From Pseudomonadales bacterium (GTDB taxonomy: Bacteria; Pseudomonadota; Gammaproteobacteria; Pseudomonadales; Azotimanducaceae), in the NCBI GenBank assembly GCA_022827905.1, contig JAJEIQ010000071.1:1-64000 (forward strand): a stretch of 64,000 bases of DNA, given 5' to 3'. Under the pieces are notes generated by a model. The model searched no databases. It was not told the DNA's origin and saw nothing but the letters and a program-made list of their open reading frames with translations. The position numbers and the translations under genes are program-made. This document shows, piece by piece, positions 16,319-23,989 of this stretch. The stretch's first letter is position 1. Every line of letters starts with the position of its first letter.

Positions 16319-17551
16319 CTACCCCAACGAAAACCGCACCCCCGCGTTGTTGTTGAGGCGGTCGATCAGGGCGGCGCCCATGGCGGTAGCCGGAGTGCTG
16401 AAGCCGCCGGGGGCGTTGCTGCCGTCCTGGGCGAGGCAGACGGCGCTTTCGGCCAGCATCTTGGCGGTGGCGCCGTAGCCGGGGTCGCGGTCGCCTTGGA
16501 CGTAGGCGAGCACGTTCTTGGCCTTGTCCTCGGGGTGGCGGGCGAGAAGAGCCAGCTTGAAGTGGCCGTCGGCCATCTGCTGTTCGCTGGGGCCGCTGCC
16601 CGGTTGGGGCAGGTGGCGGGCGGCGAGTTCGCGCACCGGGCGCAGGGTCATGGCGGCCATGGTGCCGGCGGATGCGGCGGCCATGGCGTTGGCCGCGGCC
16701 CAAGCGCCGGGGGTGGGGAGTTTGGGGAAGGCGATGGCTTCGTCGTAGCGGAATTCGGGGCCGTAGGGATAGCCCATCAGGGCGTGGCTGCGGCGCACCA
16801 CCCGGGTGTTGACCGGCCCCATGATGAAGGGCGCGGCCCAGGCGGCGAAGTCCTCGTCGTAGAAGGCGGTGAGGCGGTCCGGCCCATCGAGGCCCCGGTC
16901 GGCGTCGGTTGGATTCAGCGAATAGGGGTCGGTGAGCAGGTCGCGAATGTTCGAATCTAGGCTCGCCTGCTCCATCAGCTCGATCATGCTGGCGATGGTG
17001 CCGCCGCTGAAGCCGCCCTTGAAGTCCAGCACCCGCAGCTTGACCTCCTTGGCGTAGATGCCGTGCCGTTCCTGCATCGCCCGCTGCACGTAGAGCACGC
17101 CGAGATCGGAGGGGATGCAGTCGAAACCGCAGGTGTGGACGATGCGCGCCCCGCTGGCCTCGGCGGCTTCGCCGTGGGCGTCCATCATGGCGCGCATCCA
17201 CTGCACTTCGCCGGTTAGGTCGCAGTAGTCCGCGCCGTTTTCCGCGCAGGCTTGCACGAGACTGCTGCCGTGGCGGGCGTAGGGGCCGACTGCGCTGCAG
17301 ACCACCCGCGCCCGGCTGGCGGCCTCGCGCATCGCATCTAAGTCATTGGCGTCCGCGACCACGGGGGTCAGTTGCCCGTCGGCGGCTTTCAGCGCCGTGC
17401 GCACCGCTTCCAGTTTCTCGAGGTTGCGGCCGCCAATCGTCCAGCGCAGCCCTTCGCCGTCAACGCCGTAGCGGTCGGCCAAGTGCTGGGCCGTCAGCCG
17501 TCCGGTGAAGCCGGTGGCCCCCCACAGCAGCACGTCGAATTCCCTGTCCAT
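16319..17551 (-). CDS. Saccharopine-dehydrogenase-like NAD(P)-binding protein (trans-acting enoyl reductase type)
   Basis: A 410-residue member of the saccharopine dehydrogenase NADP-binding family, of the subgroup annotated as trans-acting enoyl reductase. The N-terminal Rossmann motif GATGFTGRL lies at ~10-18, followed by ADANDLDAMREAA and VVCSAVGPYARHGS. A second patch, HTCGFDCIPSDLGVL (~138-152), is typical of this subgroup. Those studied in mycobacteria act in lipid synthesis; the role here is unknown. It starts 24 bases after polB ends on the same strand, so it is probably the last gene of the FAD-oxidase/polB operon. Confidence 0.85.
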   Translation of the reverse strand: MDREFDVLLWGATGFTGRLTAQHLADRYGVDGEGLRWTIGGRNLEKLEAVRTALKAADGQLTPVVADANDLDAMREAASRARVVCSAVGPYARHGSSLVQACAENGADYCDLTGEVQWMRAMMDAHGEAAEASGARIVHTCGFDCIPSDLGVLYVQRAMQERHGIYAKEVKLRVLDFKGGFSGGTIASMIELMEQASLDSNIRDLLTDPYSLNPTDADRGLDGPDRLTAFYDEDFAAWAAPFIMGPVNTRVVRRSHALMGYPYGPEFRYDEAIAFPKLPTPGAWAAANAMAAASAGTMAAMTLRPVRELAARHLPQPGSGPSEQQMADGHFKLALLARHPEDKAKNVLAYVQGDRDPGYGATAKMLAESAVCLAQDGSNAPGGFSTPATAMGAALIDRLNNNAGVRFSLG

Positions 17552-17575
17552 CGTTTCCCTCCCTATTGGTTCTCG

Positions 17576-19912
17576 CTACAACAAGCGCAATTGCCGATCA
17601 TCGCCGATTACCTGCTCGAACTTAAGCCCCAAGGTGGCGAGGATGGGCGTGGCCACCGGGCGCAACTGCTTTTGGACGTAGTGCTCGCGGTCCGGCGGGG
17701 CGGTCTGGTTGTCCAAGGGCTCCGGGCCGGCGAGGGTGATGAGGTAGGCGATCACTCGGCCCGGCGGTGCCTTGGATTTCTCCGCCGCGGCCACATGGGG
17801 TGGCTTGCCGGCTCGGTAGTCGCCCACCGCTTTGCGCAGGCCCTTGCGGTACACCAATTGCTCGTCCAGGGCGCCATTGCGCAGCGCTGCCACCAGTTCG
17901 CGCAAATAGCCGTCCACCGGCTCGCCGCGAAAGAAGCGGGCGTAGAGTTCCCGCTGCGCGCGTTTTGCGAATTCGGTCCAGTCCCGACGCACCACCTCCA
18001 TGCCGATGAACTCGGGCTCGTCTTGACCGCAAACCAGTCCAACATAGCGTTTGCGGGCGCCGCCGGCCCCGGAGCGCACCGGCGGCAGGAAGAGCTTGGC
18101 GTAGAGCTTTTCGAACTCCAGTTCCAGGCGGCTGCGCACGCCGGATTCGGCATTGATGAAATCCGCCAAATCCTGGGTCAAGTTGACGGCCAGCGCCGGT
18201 CCTTGGTCCAGCGCCGGCTCGCTGTCGTTGTGCCCGGAGCCGACGAACAGGCTGTCAGTGTCGCCGTACAGCACCTTGAGGCCACGCGCCTCGAACCAGT
18301 CCTTGGACCACAGCAGCAGGTGCCGCCCCTGGCCGGTGATGGCGTTGGCGATGTCGGGGTTGTAGAAGCGGCAGCCGGACGCGCCGAGCACCCCGTAGAA
18401 CGAATTCATCAGGATTTTGATCGCCTGGGAGGCCACCGCATCGCCGTCGAGCTTCGCCTTGTCCCGCTGCGGCGCCAGCCGGTCGAGCAGGCCGGGCAGG
18501 ATGGCGCTCTCGCGGCGGAAGCGGGCGCCGTTGGCCAGCGTGATGGGATTCGGCGTTTGGTCGTCCTTCCCGTCGATGAAGCCGAGGGGATCGATGTTGT
18601 AGGTGCGGATGAGGCTGGGGTAGAGGCTTTTGAAGTCGAAAACCCAGACGTTTTCGTGCAATCCAGTGACTGGGCTAAGCACGTGGCCGCCCGATTGGGG
18701 CCGGTGGGCTTGGCCCTCGTCGCGGATCAGCGTCGGCGCCACCCGGCCGCGCCGGTTCAGTTCGGCGAGGTAAAGAAAGTCGAACGAGGCGATGCTGGCT
18801 GACACCCGGTCCGGCGTCATGCCGGTCAGGCGGCTGCGGGCCACGGCCAGGTTCACGAGGTCGAGAGCCTCGATGATCTCCAGCGCCAAGCGGGCGTCGG
18901 TGCGGGCGTAGAGGGCGAAGGCGTCAAGGTCGTTGGCGTAGTTGCTTAAGATCTCCCCGGCCCGGTCCTTGGCGTTGCCGCTGAGCGCCTTGCCTTCGCC
19001 GAGCACGGAGCGGGCCACGGCGTCGAGCGAGTAGTCGTCCATGCGCACGAAGGCGCCGCGCAGCAGGGCGATGCCGTCGAGCACGAGGCGGCCCGGAATG
19101 TCCGCCCGGCTGCTGCCGAAATAGCCCTTCGCCGGACGAATGCGCGGCGCGCCGGGCCAGCGTCCGAGCTGGAAGGCGGCCTTGGTCCTCGCCGCCACCC
19201 GCGCCAGCACGCTGAGGTCGAAGTCGATGACGTTCCAGCCGGTGAGCACGTCGGCATCGAGCGCCCGCACCCGCTGGCAGAAGGCCTCCAAGGCCGCGGC
19301 CTCGGTTGGGCAGCCGATGGCTTTGGGTGGCATGGGACGGTCCAGCGGGTCCACGACATAGACTTCATCGGCACCGCAGCCGTACAGGGAGATGGCCAGC
19401 AGGCGACTGGCCTTGGGGTCCGTTTCGATGTCGAAGGCGAGCGTGCGGGGCGCAAAGTCCGCATCGGCGGGTTCAACTTGCGGGTCAGTGAACAGCCAAC
19501 CCCGGCCCGTCGCTGCGTTGTCCGGCTGCGCCTCGCCCTGAATCCGACAGCCGCCCTTGATGCCGCGGTCGATCAGGTAGCGCTGGGCCGGGTCGAGATC
19601 CGCTTCGAACGTCGGCACCTTGCGGCTGTCGAGCTGTTCGGTGAGTTGCCGGACGGCGGGCACCGTGGCCCGCACCTCGGTGACGGGTTCGCCGGCAAAC
19701 GTGGTCCTCTGCGAGGGGGTTAGGGTGGCATCCCGCCATTGCGTGGGATTCAGCGCGGCGGCGTCGGGGCTGCGGACGTAGAAGCGGGCCGTTTCGCGCC
19801 GTTCCCGCACCCGGAAGCCGTCGCCGTTCTCCAAGCGTCCGCAAAGCTGCACTTCGCAGGCACCCGCCCGCGTGTGGCTGGCTGCTTGGAGGATGAACCC
19901 GCGATGGTTCAT
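17576..19912 (-). CDS. polB: DNA polymerase II (family B)
   Basis: A 778-residue proofreading repair and translesion polymerase, close to the 783 residues of E. coli Pol II. Exonuclease motif I has Asp161 and Glu163 (FDIETD). Exo II is seen in NVIDFDL and Exo III in YARTDARL. Polymerase motif A is DFKSLYPSLI (Asp426), motif B KILMNSFYGVLG and motif C YGDTDS (Asp551, Asp553). The ATG at 19912 (MNHRGFIL) fits the family N-terminus and lies five bases after the upstream stop. In E. coli polB is SOS induced; no LexA box was recognised here, and placement inside an operon behind an FAD oxidase argues for different control. Confidence 0.95.
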   Translation of the reverse strand: MNHRGFILQAASHTRAGACEVQLCGRLENGDGFRVRERRETARFYVRSPDAAALNPTQWRDATLTPSQRTTFAGEPVTEVRATVPAVRQLTEQLDSRKVPTFEADLDPAQRYLIDRGIKGGCRIQGEAQPDNAATGRGWLFTDPQVEPADADFAPRTLAFDIETDPKASRLLAISLYGCGADEVYVVDPLDRPMPPKAIGCPTEAAALEAFCQRVRALDADVLTGWNVIDFDLSVLARVAARTKAAFQLGRWPGAPRIRPAKGYFGSSRADIPGRLVLDGIALLRGAFVRMDDYSLDAVARSVLGEGKALSGNAKDRAGEILSNYANDLDAFALYARTDARLALEIIEALDLVNLAVARSRLTGMTPDRVSASIASFDFLYLAELNRRGRVAPTLIRDEGQAHRPQSGGHVLSPVTGLHENVWVFDFKSLYPSLIRTYNIDPLGFIDGKDDQTPNPITLANGARFRRESAILPGLLDRLAPQRDKAKLDGDAVASQAIKILMNSFYGVLGASGCRFYNPDIANAITGQGRHLLLWSKDWFEARGLKVLYGDTDSLFVGSGHNDSEPALDQGPALAVNLTQDLADFINAESGVRSRLELEFEKLYAKLFLPPVRSGAGGARKRYVGLVCGQDEPEFIGMEVVRRDWTEFAKRAQRELYARFFRGEPVDGYLRELVAALRNGALDEQLVYRKGLRKAVGDYRAGKPPHVAAAEKSKAPPGRVIAYLITLAGPEPLDNQTAPPDREHYVQKQLRPVATPILATLGLKFEQVIGDDRQLRLL

Positions 19913-19917
19913 GGGCG

Positions 19918-21525
19918 TTAGGGATCGAACAGGACGCCGGGGTTCATCAGGCCCTTGGGATCGACGCTGCGCTTGGCGGCGCGGAAGGCGTCGGCGAACA
20001 GGTCCGGGCGCTGCCGGTCGTATCCGGGGCGGTGCATCCGGCCCACCGCATGGTGATGGGTGATGGTGCCTCCGGCGGCGACCACCGCTTCGCTGGCGGC
20101 GGCCTTGAGCTGCGACCACTGCTCGAACTCGCCGCCCAGCGCGGCGGGGCCGGAGAAGCTGTAGTAGGGCGCGGGGCCATCGGGATAGACGTGGGTGAAG
20201 CGGCAGGAGAGGCTGGTGCCTTCGCCTAGAACGCGGGTCAGGGCATCGTCCATCGCCTCGCGCACCGCAGCGTCAAACTCGGCGAATTGGTCCCAGGTAA
20301 TGGCCGTCTCAAAGGTGTCGGAGAGCAGGCCTAAGCCGTTGGTCAAACCCGCGTTGACGCCGATGAAGGCGTTGCGCCAAGCGCCCACCGCACCGCCCCG
20401 GCCGGTGGCGCGGCCTTTGCCGTCGTCGATGCGGATGGCTTCATCATCGATGTCGCCGCCCGCGCTCCGGGCGATGGCCACGGCGGCGTGGATGTTGGCC
20501 GCTTGGGGGGCGTCGGCGGATTCGAAGCCGACGATCAGCAGCGCCGTGCCGTCCTTGACGCCAGCGGCCTGCCGCGCCTCCACCGGGTCGAGCAGGCGCA
20601 GGTTGGCGGGCCACAGCTTGGCTTGGACGACTTGCCGCACCGCTTCGGCGCCCTGCGCCCAACTGGCGAAGGCGACGCCCGCGGTGGCGCGGAACGTCGG
20701 GCGTTTCTGCAGGCGCAGCCAGCACTCGCTGATGATGCCGAGGACGCCTTCGGAGCCGATCACCATGCGGTCCGGGCTGGGACCGGCGCCGCTGCCCGGC
20801 AGGCGCCGGGATTCCCACCAGCCCCGGGGCGTCAGCAGGCGGGTGCTCTCCACGAAGTCGTCGATGTGGGTGTGGTTGGTGGCGTAGTGGCCCCCGGAGC
20901 GGGTCGCCACCCAACCGCCGACCGTGGACCAAGGGAAGCTCTGCGGAAAGTGGCGCAGGGTGAGGCCTTCCGGGCGCAGGGCATCCTCAAGGTCCGGGCC
21001 GAGGATTCCGGCCTGCACCCGGGCGGCGCGGGACACCGGGTCGAGTTCCAGCACCCGGTTGAGGCGATCGAGATCGACCGTCACGACGGTGTCGGCCCCC
21101 TCCGGCGCATTGACACCCCAAACCACGGACGTGCCGCCGCCGTAGGGCACCACCACATGGCCTTGCTCGTCAGCCCAAGCCAAGGTTCGTTCGAGTTCCT
21201 CTTCGCTGGCCGGATGGGCCACCGCGTCAGGCGGATTCTCGAAGCGGCCGCGCAGTGCCGCCAGCAGTTCCAGTGAATGGCCGCCGTAGGTGTGCAGCAG
21301 CCGGTCCTCCGCATCCGTGCTCACCCAGCCTTGCAGGGCCGAGGGCACCTTGAGACGCGGCGCTCGAATGTCGATGTCGGCCAAGTCCGGCACCGGCGGC
21401 GGCGTCACTTCGACACCCGTGCGCCGGGCGATGCGCTTCGCTGCCTCCTGCCGGTCGGCCAAACTGGGCTCATCGGCAGTGGAGCCCCAAGTCCAGAAAC
21501 TGCGTTTTCTTAGGTTTTCGGCCAC
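19918..21525 (-). CDS. FAD-binding oxidase, alkyldihydroxyacetonephosphate-synthase-like
   Basis: A 535-residue VAO-family flavoprotein. The FAD-binding motif VVPYGGGTSVV lies at ~125-135, preceded by HPASEEELERTLAWA. GWVATRSGGHYAT and DRMVIGSEGVLGIISE follow, and a C-terminal THHHAVG (~488-494) matches the His cluster of alkyl-DHAP synthases. The GTG at 21525 is preferred because GGGAGG lies six bases upstream. In eukaryotes and some bacteria such enzymes make ether-lipid precursors; many bacterial relatives are of unknown function and may be D-2-hydroxyacid or lactate dehydrogenase-like. It heads the polB operon. Confidence 0.88.
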   Translation of the reverse strand: MAENLRKRSFWTWGSTADEPSLADRQEAAKRIARRTGVEVTPPPVPDLADIDIRAPRLKVPSALQGWVSTDAEDRLLHTYGGHSLELLAALRGRFENPPDAVAHPASEEELERTLAWADEQGHVVVPYGGGTSVVWGVNAPEGADTVVTVDLDRLNRVLELDPVSRAARVQAGILGPDLEDALRPEGLTLRHFPQSFPWSTVGGWVATRSGGHYATNHTHIDDFVESTRLLTPRGWWESRRLPGSGAGPSPDRMVIGSEGVLGIISECWLRLQKRPTFRATAGVAFASWAQGAEAVRQVVQAKLWPANLRLLDPVEARQAAGVKDGTALLIVGFESADAPQAANIHAAVAIARSAGGDIDDEAIRIDDGKGRATGRGGAVGAWRNAFIGVNAGLTNGLGLLSDTFETAITWDQFAEFDAAVREAMDDALTRVLGEGTSLSCRFTHVYPDGPAPYYSFSGPAALGGEFEQWSQLKAAASEAVVAAGGTITHHHAVGRMHRPGYDRQRPDLFADAFRAAKRSVDPKGLMNPGVLFDP

Positions 21526-21625
21526 GATGCGCCTCCCATGATTCTTGCCGGATGTTAACCCGGCTGGCCCTCTAGCGGTGCTTGGACCAGCGACCGCCGC
21601 GGGCACCAGTTGCTCGGTCCCGGCG

Positions 21626-22873
21626 TCAATCCGAGCCCGCATGGCTAGAGCCGCCGATGCCGGCAATGGGCGTGCCTTCGGAATGCGCGGGCGGGTCGAT
21701 GTTGAGCAGGCGGGCGACGGTGGCGGCGATGTCGATCTGATGGGCGGGGGGGAGCCGTGCACCTGCCTCCACGCCGCGGCCGAGGGCGAGGAGGACGCCG
21801 CCCATGTGGGGATGGTCGGGGGGATAGCCGTGGCCGCCAGGGGACAGGCAGCGTCTGGGAATCAACGCGCATAGAGGGTTGGATGGCGGCGTCAGCACAT
21901 AGGGCGGGACGGTGGTGACCACGAGGTCGCCGGTTCGGCCCTCGTGGCGCAGGCGCCAGGCGGCGGGGATTTCGTCGCGCCGATGGACGCTGACGTTCTT
22001 CAAGGTAGCAAGGGCTGCGGCGGCGGTTTCCAAGTCTTGCGCATCCTCCAGATAGACGTTGGCCACCGCCGAGCCGAGCACTCGGGCTTCGACGCCTGCA
22101 TCGGCCAACGGGGCGGCGGCGTCAATCAACTGGCCCGTGTCCGTCATGCCGTGGTCGCTCAATACCAGGAGCGTCAGGGTGGGCCACAGTTCCAAGGAAT
22201 CGATGCCAGCCAGCAGTTGTCCGAGGGCGGCGTCCTGAAGTCTGAGCTGCTCAGCCACGGCGGGGTCCGCCGGCCCGGTGCGGTGGGCGACGGAGTCAAC
22301 GCCTGCCCAATAGCTCATGATGAGCCGTGGGCGTTGCGCTTGCGGCAGCCGCAGCCAACGGAGCATCTGCTGGACCTTTTTCGCCTCGGGCCGGTTCGGG
22401 TCGAAGGGCGATACGCGGTGGCGGGCGCTGATGCCATTCCAGTCGGTCTCGGAGCCGATCCAGAAGTAGGCGGCGGCGGGCAGCCCTTGGCGCTCCGCCG
22501 CCGCCCAGAGGGGTTCGGCCTTGATCCACTCGGCGTCGTCTTCGTAGCGGTAAACGCCCCGCTCGGCATCCTCGAAGTGGTTGTCGATCACGCCGTGGAC
22601 ATCGGGCCAGGTGCCGGTGGCGATGGAGACGTGGCCGGGGAAGGTGTTGGAGGGATAGACCGGGATCAGGCGCTCCGCCCGCGCCCCTTCGCGCTGCATG
22701 CGTTGCATGGCTGGAAGCGGGGCGGCGTCGAGGAAGTCGTGACGTACGCCGTCCATGGAGACCAGCACTACTGTCCCGCCGCCGGCTTTCGCGATCCCGA
22801 TGGCGAGGGTGCCCAGTAGGACGAGCAGCACTTGAATGAGCCGCTTGGCGCAGCGATGGGCGAGGGGTTTCAT
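21626..22873 (-). CDS. Secreted nucleotide pyrophosphatase/phosphodiesterase family protein
   Basis: A 415-residue alkaline-phosphatase-superfamily enzyme with an N-terminal membrane/signal segment (LIQVLLVLLGTLAIGIAKA, ~12-30). Zinc-site and nucleophile motifs are seen: VSMDGVRHDFLDA, YPSNTFPGHVSIATG (nucleophile Thr), DSVAHRTGP and LVLSDHGMTD, with a late His in GHGYPPDHPHMGG. These match ectonucleotide pyrophosphatase/phosphodiesterases, which hydrolyse phosphodiester or pyrophosphate bonds in the periplasm. It ends 100 bases before the FAD-oxidase start on the same strand. It diverges from the small gene at 22937. Confidence 0.9.
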   Translation of the reverse strand: MKPLAHRCAKRLIQVLLVLLGTLAIGIAKAGGGTVVLVSMDGVRHDFLDAAPLPAMQRMQREGARAERLIPVYPSNTFPGHVSIATGTWPDVHGVIDNHFEDAERGVYRYEDDAEWIKAEPLWAAAERQGLPAAAYFWIGSETDWNGISARHRVSPFDPNRPEAKKVQQMLRWLRLPQAQRPRLIMSYWAGVDSVAHRTGPADPAVAEQLRLQDAALGQLLAGIDSLELWPTLTLLVLSDHGMTDTGQLIDAAAPLADAGVEARVLGSAVANVYLEDAQDLETAAAALATLKNVSVHRRDEIPAAWRLRHEGRTGDLVVTTVPPYVLTPPSNPLCALIPRRCLSPGGHGYPPDHPHMGGVLLALGRGVEAGARLPPAHQIDIAATVARLLNIDPPAHSEGTPIAGIGGSSHAGSD

Positions 22874-22936
22874 GTGCGAAGCTTGCCCTGAAACCGTGCT
22901 ATCTTACCCGGCAATTTTTTCCAGCGATTCCCAACC

Positions 22937-23140
22937 ATGGCCACACCAACCACCCAATTGCCCATCGACTACAAGGGCAAGCGCTATTCCGGCGTCTATT
23001 CCGTTTCCGGCACCCTGATGATCGCCCGCATTCCCGGCATCAGCTCCAAAAGCGGCGAAGTGGGCGACGATGAAGGCGCCACCGCCCGTGATCTGCTGAC
23101 CGCCATCCTGGACGATGCGGACAGCGCCGGGCGGCTATAG
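22937..23140 (+). CDS. Small conserved-looking hypothetical protein
   Basis: A 67-residue protein without a recognised family. It reads MATPTTQLPIDYKGKRYSGV and goes on through a beta-rich middle (VYSVSGTLMIARIPG) to an acidic C-terminal helix. The composition is balanced, unlike the Arg/Pro-rich antisense frames nearby, and it is the only coherent frame between two minus-strand genes. It is followed within 16 bases by a REP-like element. Function unknown. Confidence 0.6.
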   Translation: MATPTTQLPIDYKGKRYSGVYSVSGTLMIARIPGISSKSGEVGDDEGATARDLLTAILDDADSAGRL

Positions 23141-23989
23141 GCAGCCACATCCCCCGGAGCGAGGGCGTCCCGCCCTCGAATTGAGTCCTCGGCTTCTGAG
23201 GTAGCGGCGCGTCTTGAGGCGGTAGCGCAGGTTGGTCTCCCAGCGCCGTAGCGGGGACGGGGGCGTTTCCTTGTAGGTTTGGCGGTAGGGGGCGACGCCT
23301 TCGAGCAGGGCAGTCCAGGCGTCGTCGGTTTCGTAGCCGAAATCGATCAGGCTTTGGGTCAGGTCCGGGTGGTCTTCGAGCTGGCCCTTGATTCGGGGCA
23401 GGTGGCTGCGCCAGCCGTCCAGGCGGGAGGCGTCGAAGGGACGGGCGCCGTTGAGCGACGCTTCGGCCAAAGATGGCACGGCGGCGTCCTCTGGGTACTC
23501 GACAAAGGCGCGGCAACGGGTCAGGAATGGCAGCCGAGCCTCGATGTCCGCTTGCACGGCATCCGGTGCGGTGATCAGGGACTCAAAGCGGATGACGGTG
23601 AAGCGCGGGTGCTCCGCCAGGCGCTTGATGGCAGCGGCATAGGCGCGCCAGCGCTGGAAGCTTGCGAAGTACACGTCCGGGCGATCGCGGTGGCGGCTCG
23701 TGACCACCGCCCGGGGGTCGCGCAGCATGGCGATCAGATAGGTTTCGCCATCGCGCAGGAAGGCGGGGATGATGCGCGTGGTGTCCGGCGGTTTTTTCGT
23801 CAGGTAGAGGGTTTCGCCGGGCGGCACCGGCGCCAGAAGGGAGGTTTCGTGCTCGCCGCGGCCGCTGAAGGCGTAGCTGTACCAGAGCAGTTCCATCATC
23901 AGGGTGGTGCCGCTGCGGCGGCAGCCGACGATATGGACCCGCTGCGCCTGCTGGCGGGGTGGTGCGACCTGAGGGCGTTTCAGGCCCAA
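23135..23989 (-). CDS. Sulfotransferase-family protein
   Basis: A protein of about 284 residues. The 5'-phosphosulfate-binding loop VGCRRSGTT follows an early beta-strand, and LIAMLRDPRAVVTSRHRDRP matches the 3'-phosphate-binding region, where Arg and Ser contact the PAPS cofactor. It would move a sulfate group to a sugar, lipid or protein; the acceptor is unknown. The start is uncertain: no ATG is suitably placed, and the TTG at 23989 overlaps the aceE stop by ten bases, suggesting coupling. The last ~15 residues are encoded by a REP-like element, so the true end may once have been elsewhere. Finding it directly behind aceE is unusual. Confidence 0.78.
   Translation of the reverse strand: MGLKRPQVAPPRQQAQRVHIVGCRRSGTTLMMELLWYSYAFSGRGEHETSLLAPVPPGETLYLTKKPPDTTRIIPAFLRDGETYLIAMLRDPRAVVTSRHRDRPDVYFASFQRWRAYAAAIKRLAEHPRFTVIRFESLITAPDAVQADIEARLPFLTRCRAFVEYPEDAAVPSLAEASLNGARPFDASRLDGWRSHLPRIKGQLEDHPDLTQSLIDFGYETDDAWTALLEGVAPYRQTYKETPPSPLRRWETNLRYRLKTRRYLRSRGLNSRAGRPRSGGCGCL
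23156..23180. repeat. REP-like palindromic element
   Basis: GGAGCGAGGGCGTCCCGCCC plus TCGAA, identical in its 25 bases to the copy at 7946-7970. It falls inside the last codons of the sulfotransferase reading frame on the other strand and just after the small gene at 22937-23140, so it may end the transcripts of both. Confidence 0.8.

Noticed and set aside
17372-18802. Plus-strand frame of 476 codons
   Set aside because: Antisense to polB, whose polymerase and exonuclease motifs are all intact.
21626-23140. Phosphodiesterase and the small gene as part of the polB operon
   Set aside because: The small gene is on the other strand, and a 100-base gap separates the phosphodiesterase from the FAD oxidase; co-transcription is possible but not shown.
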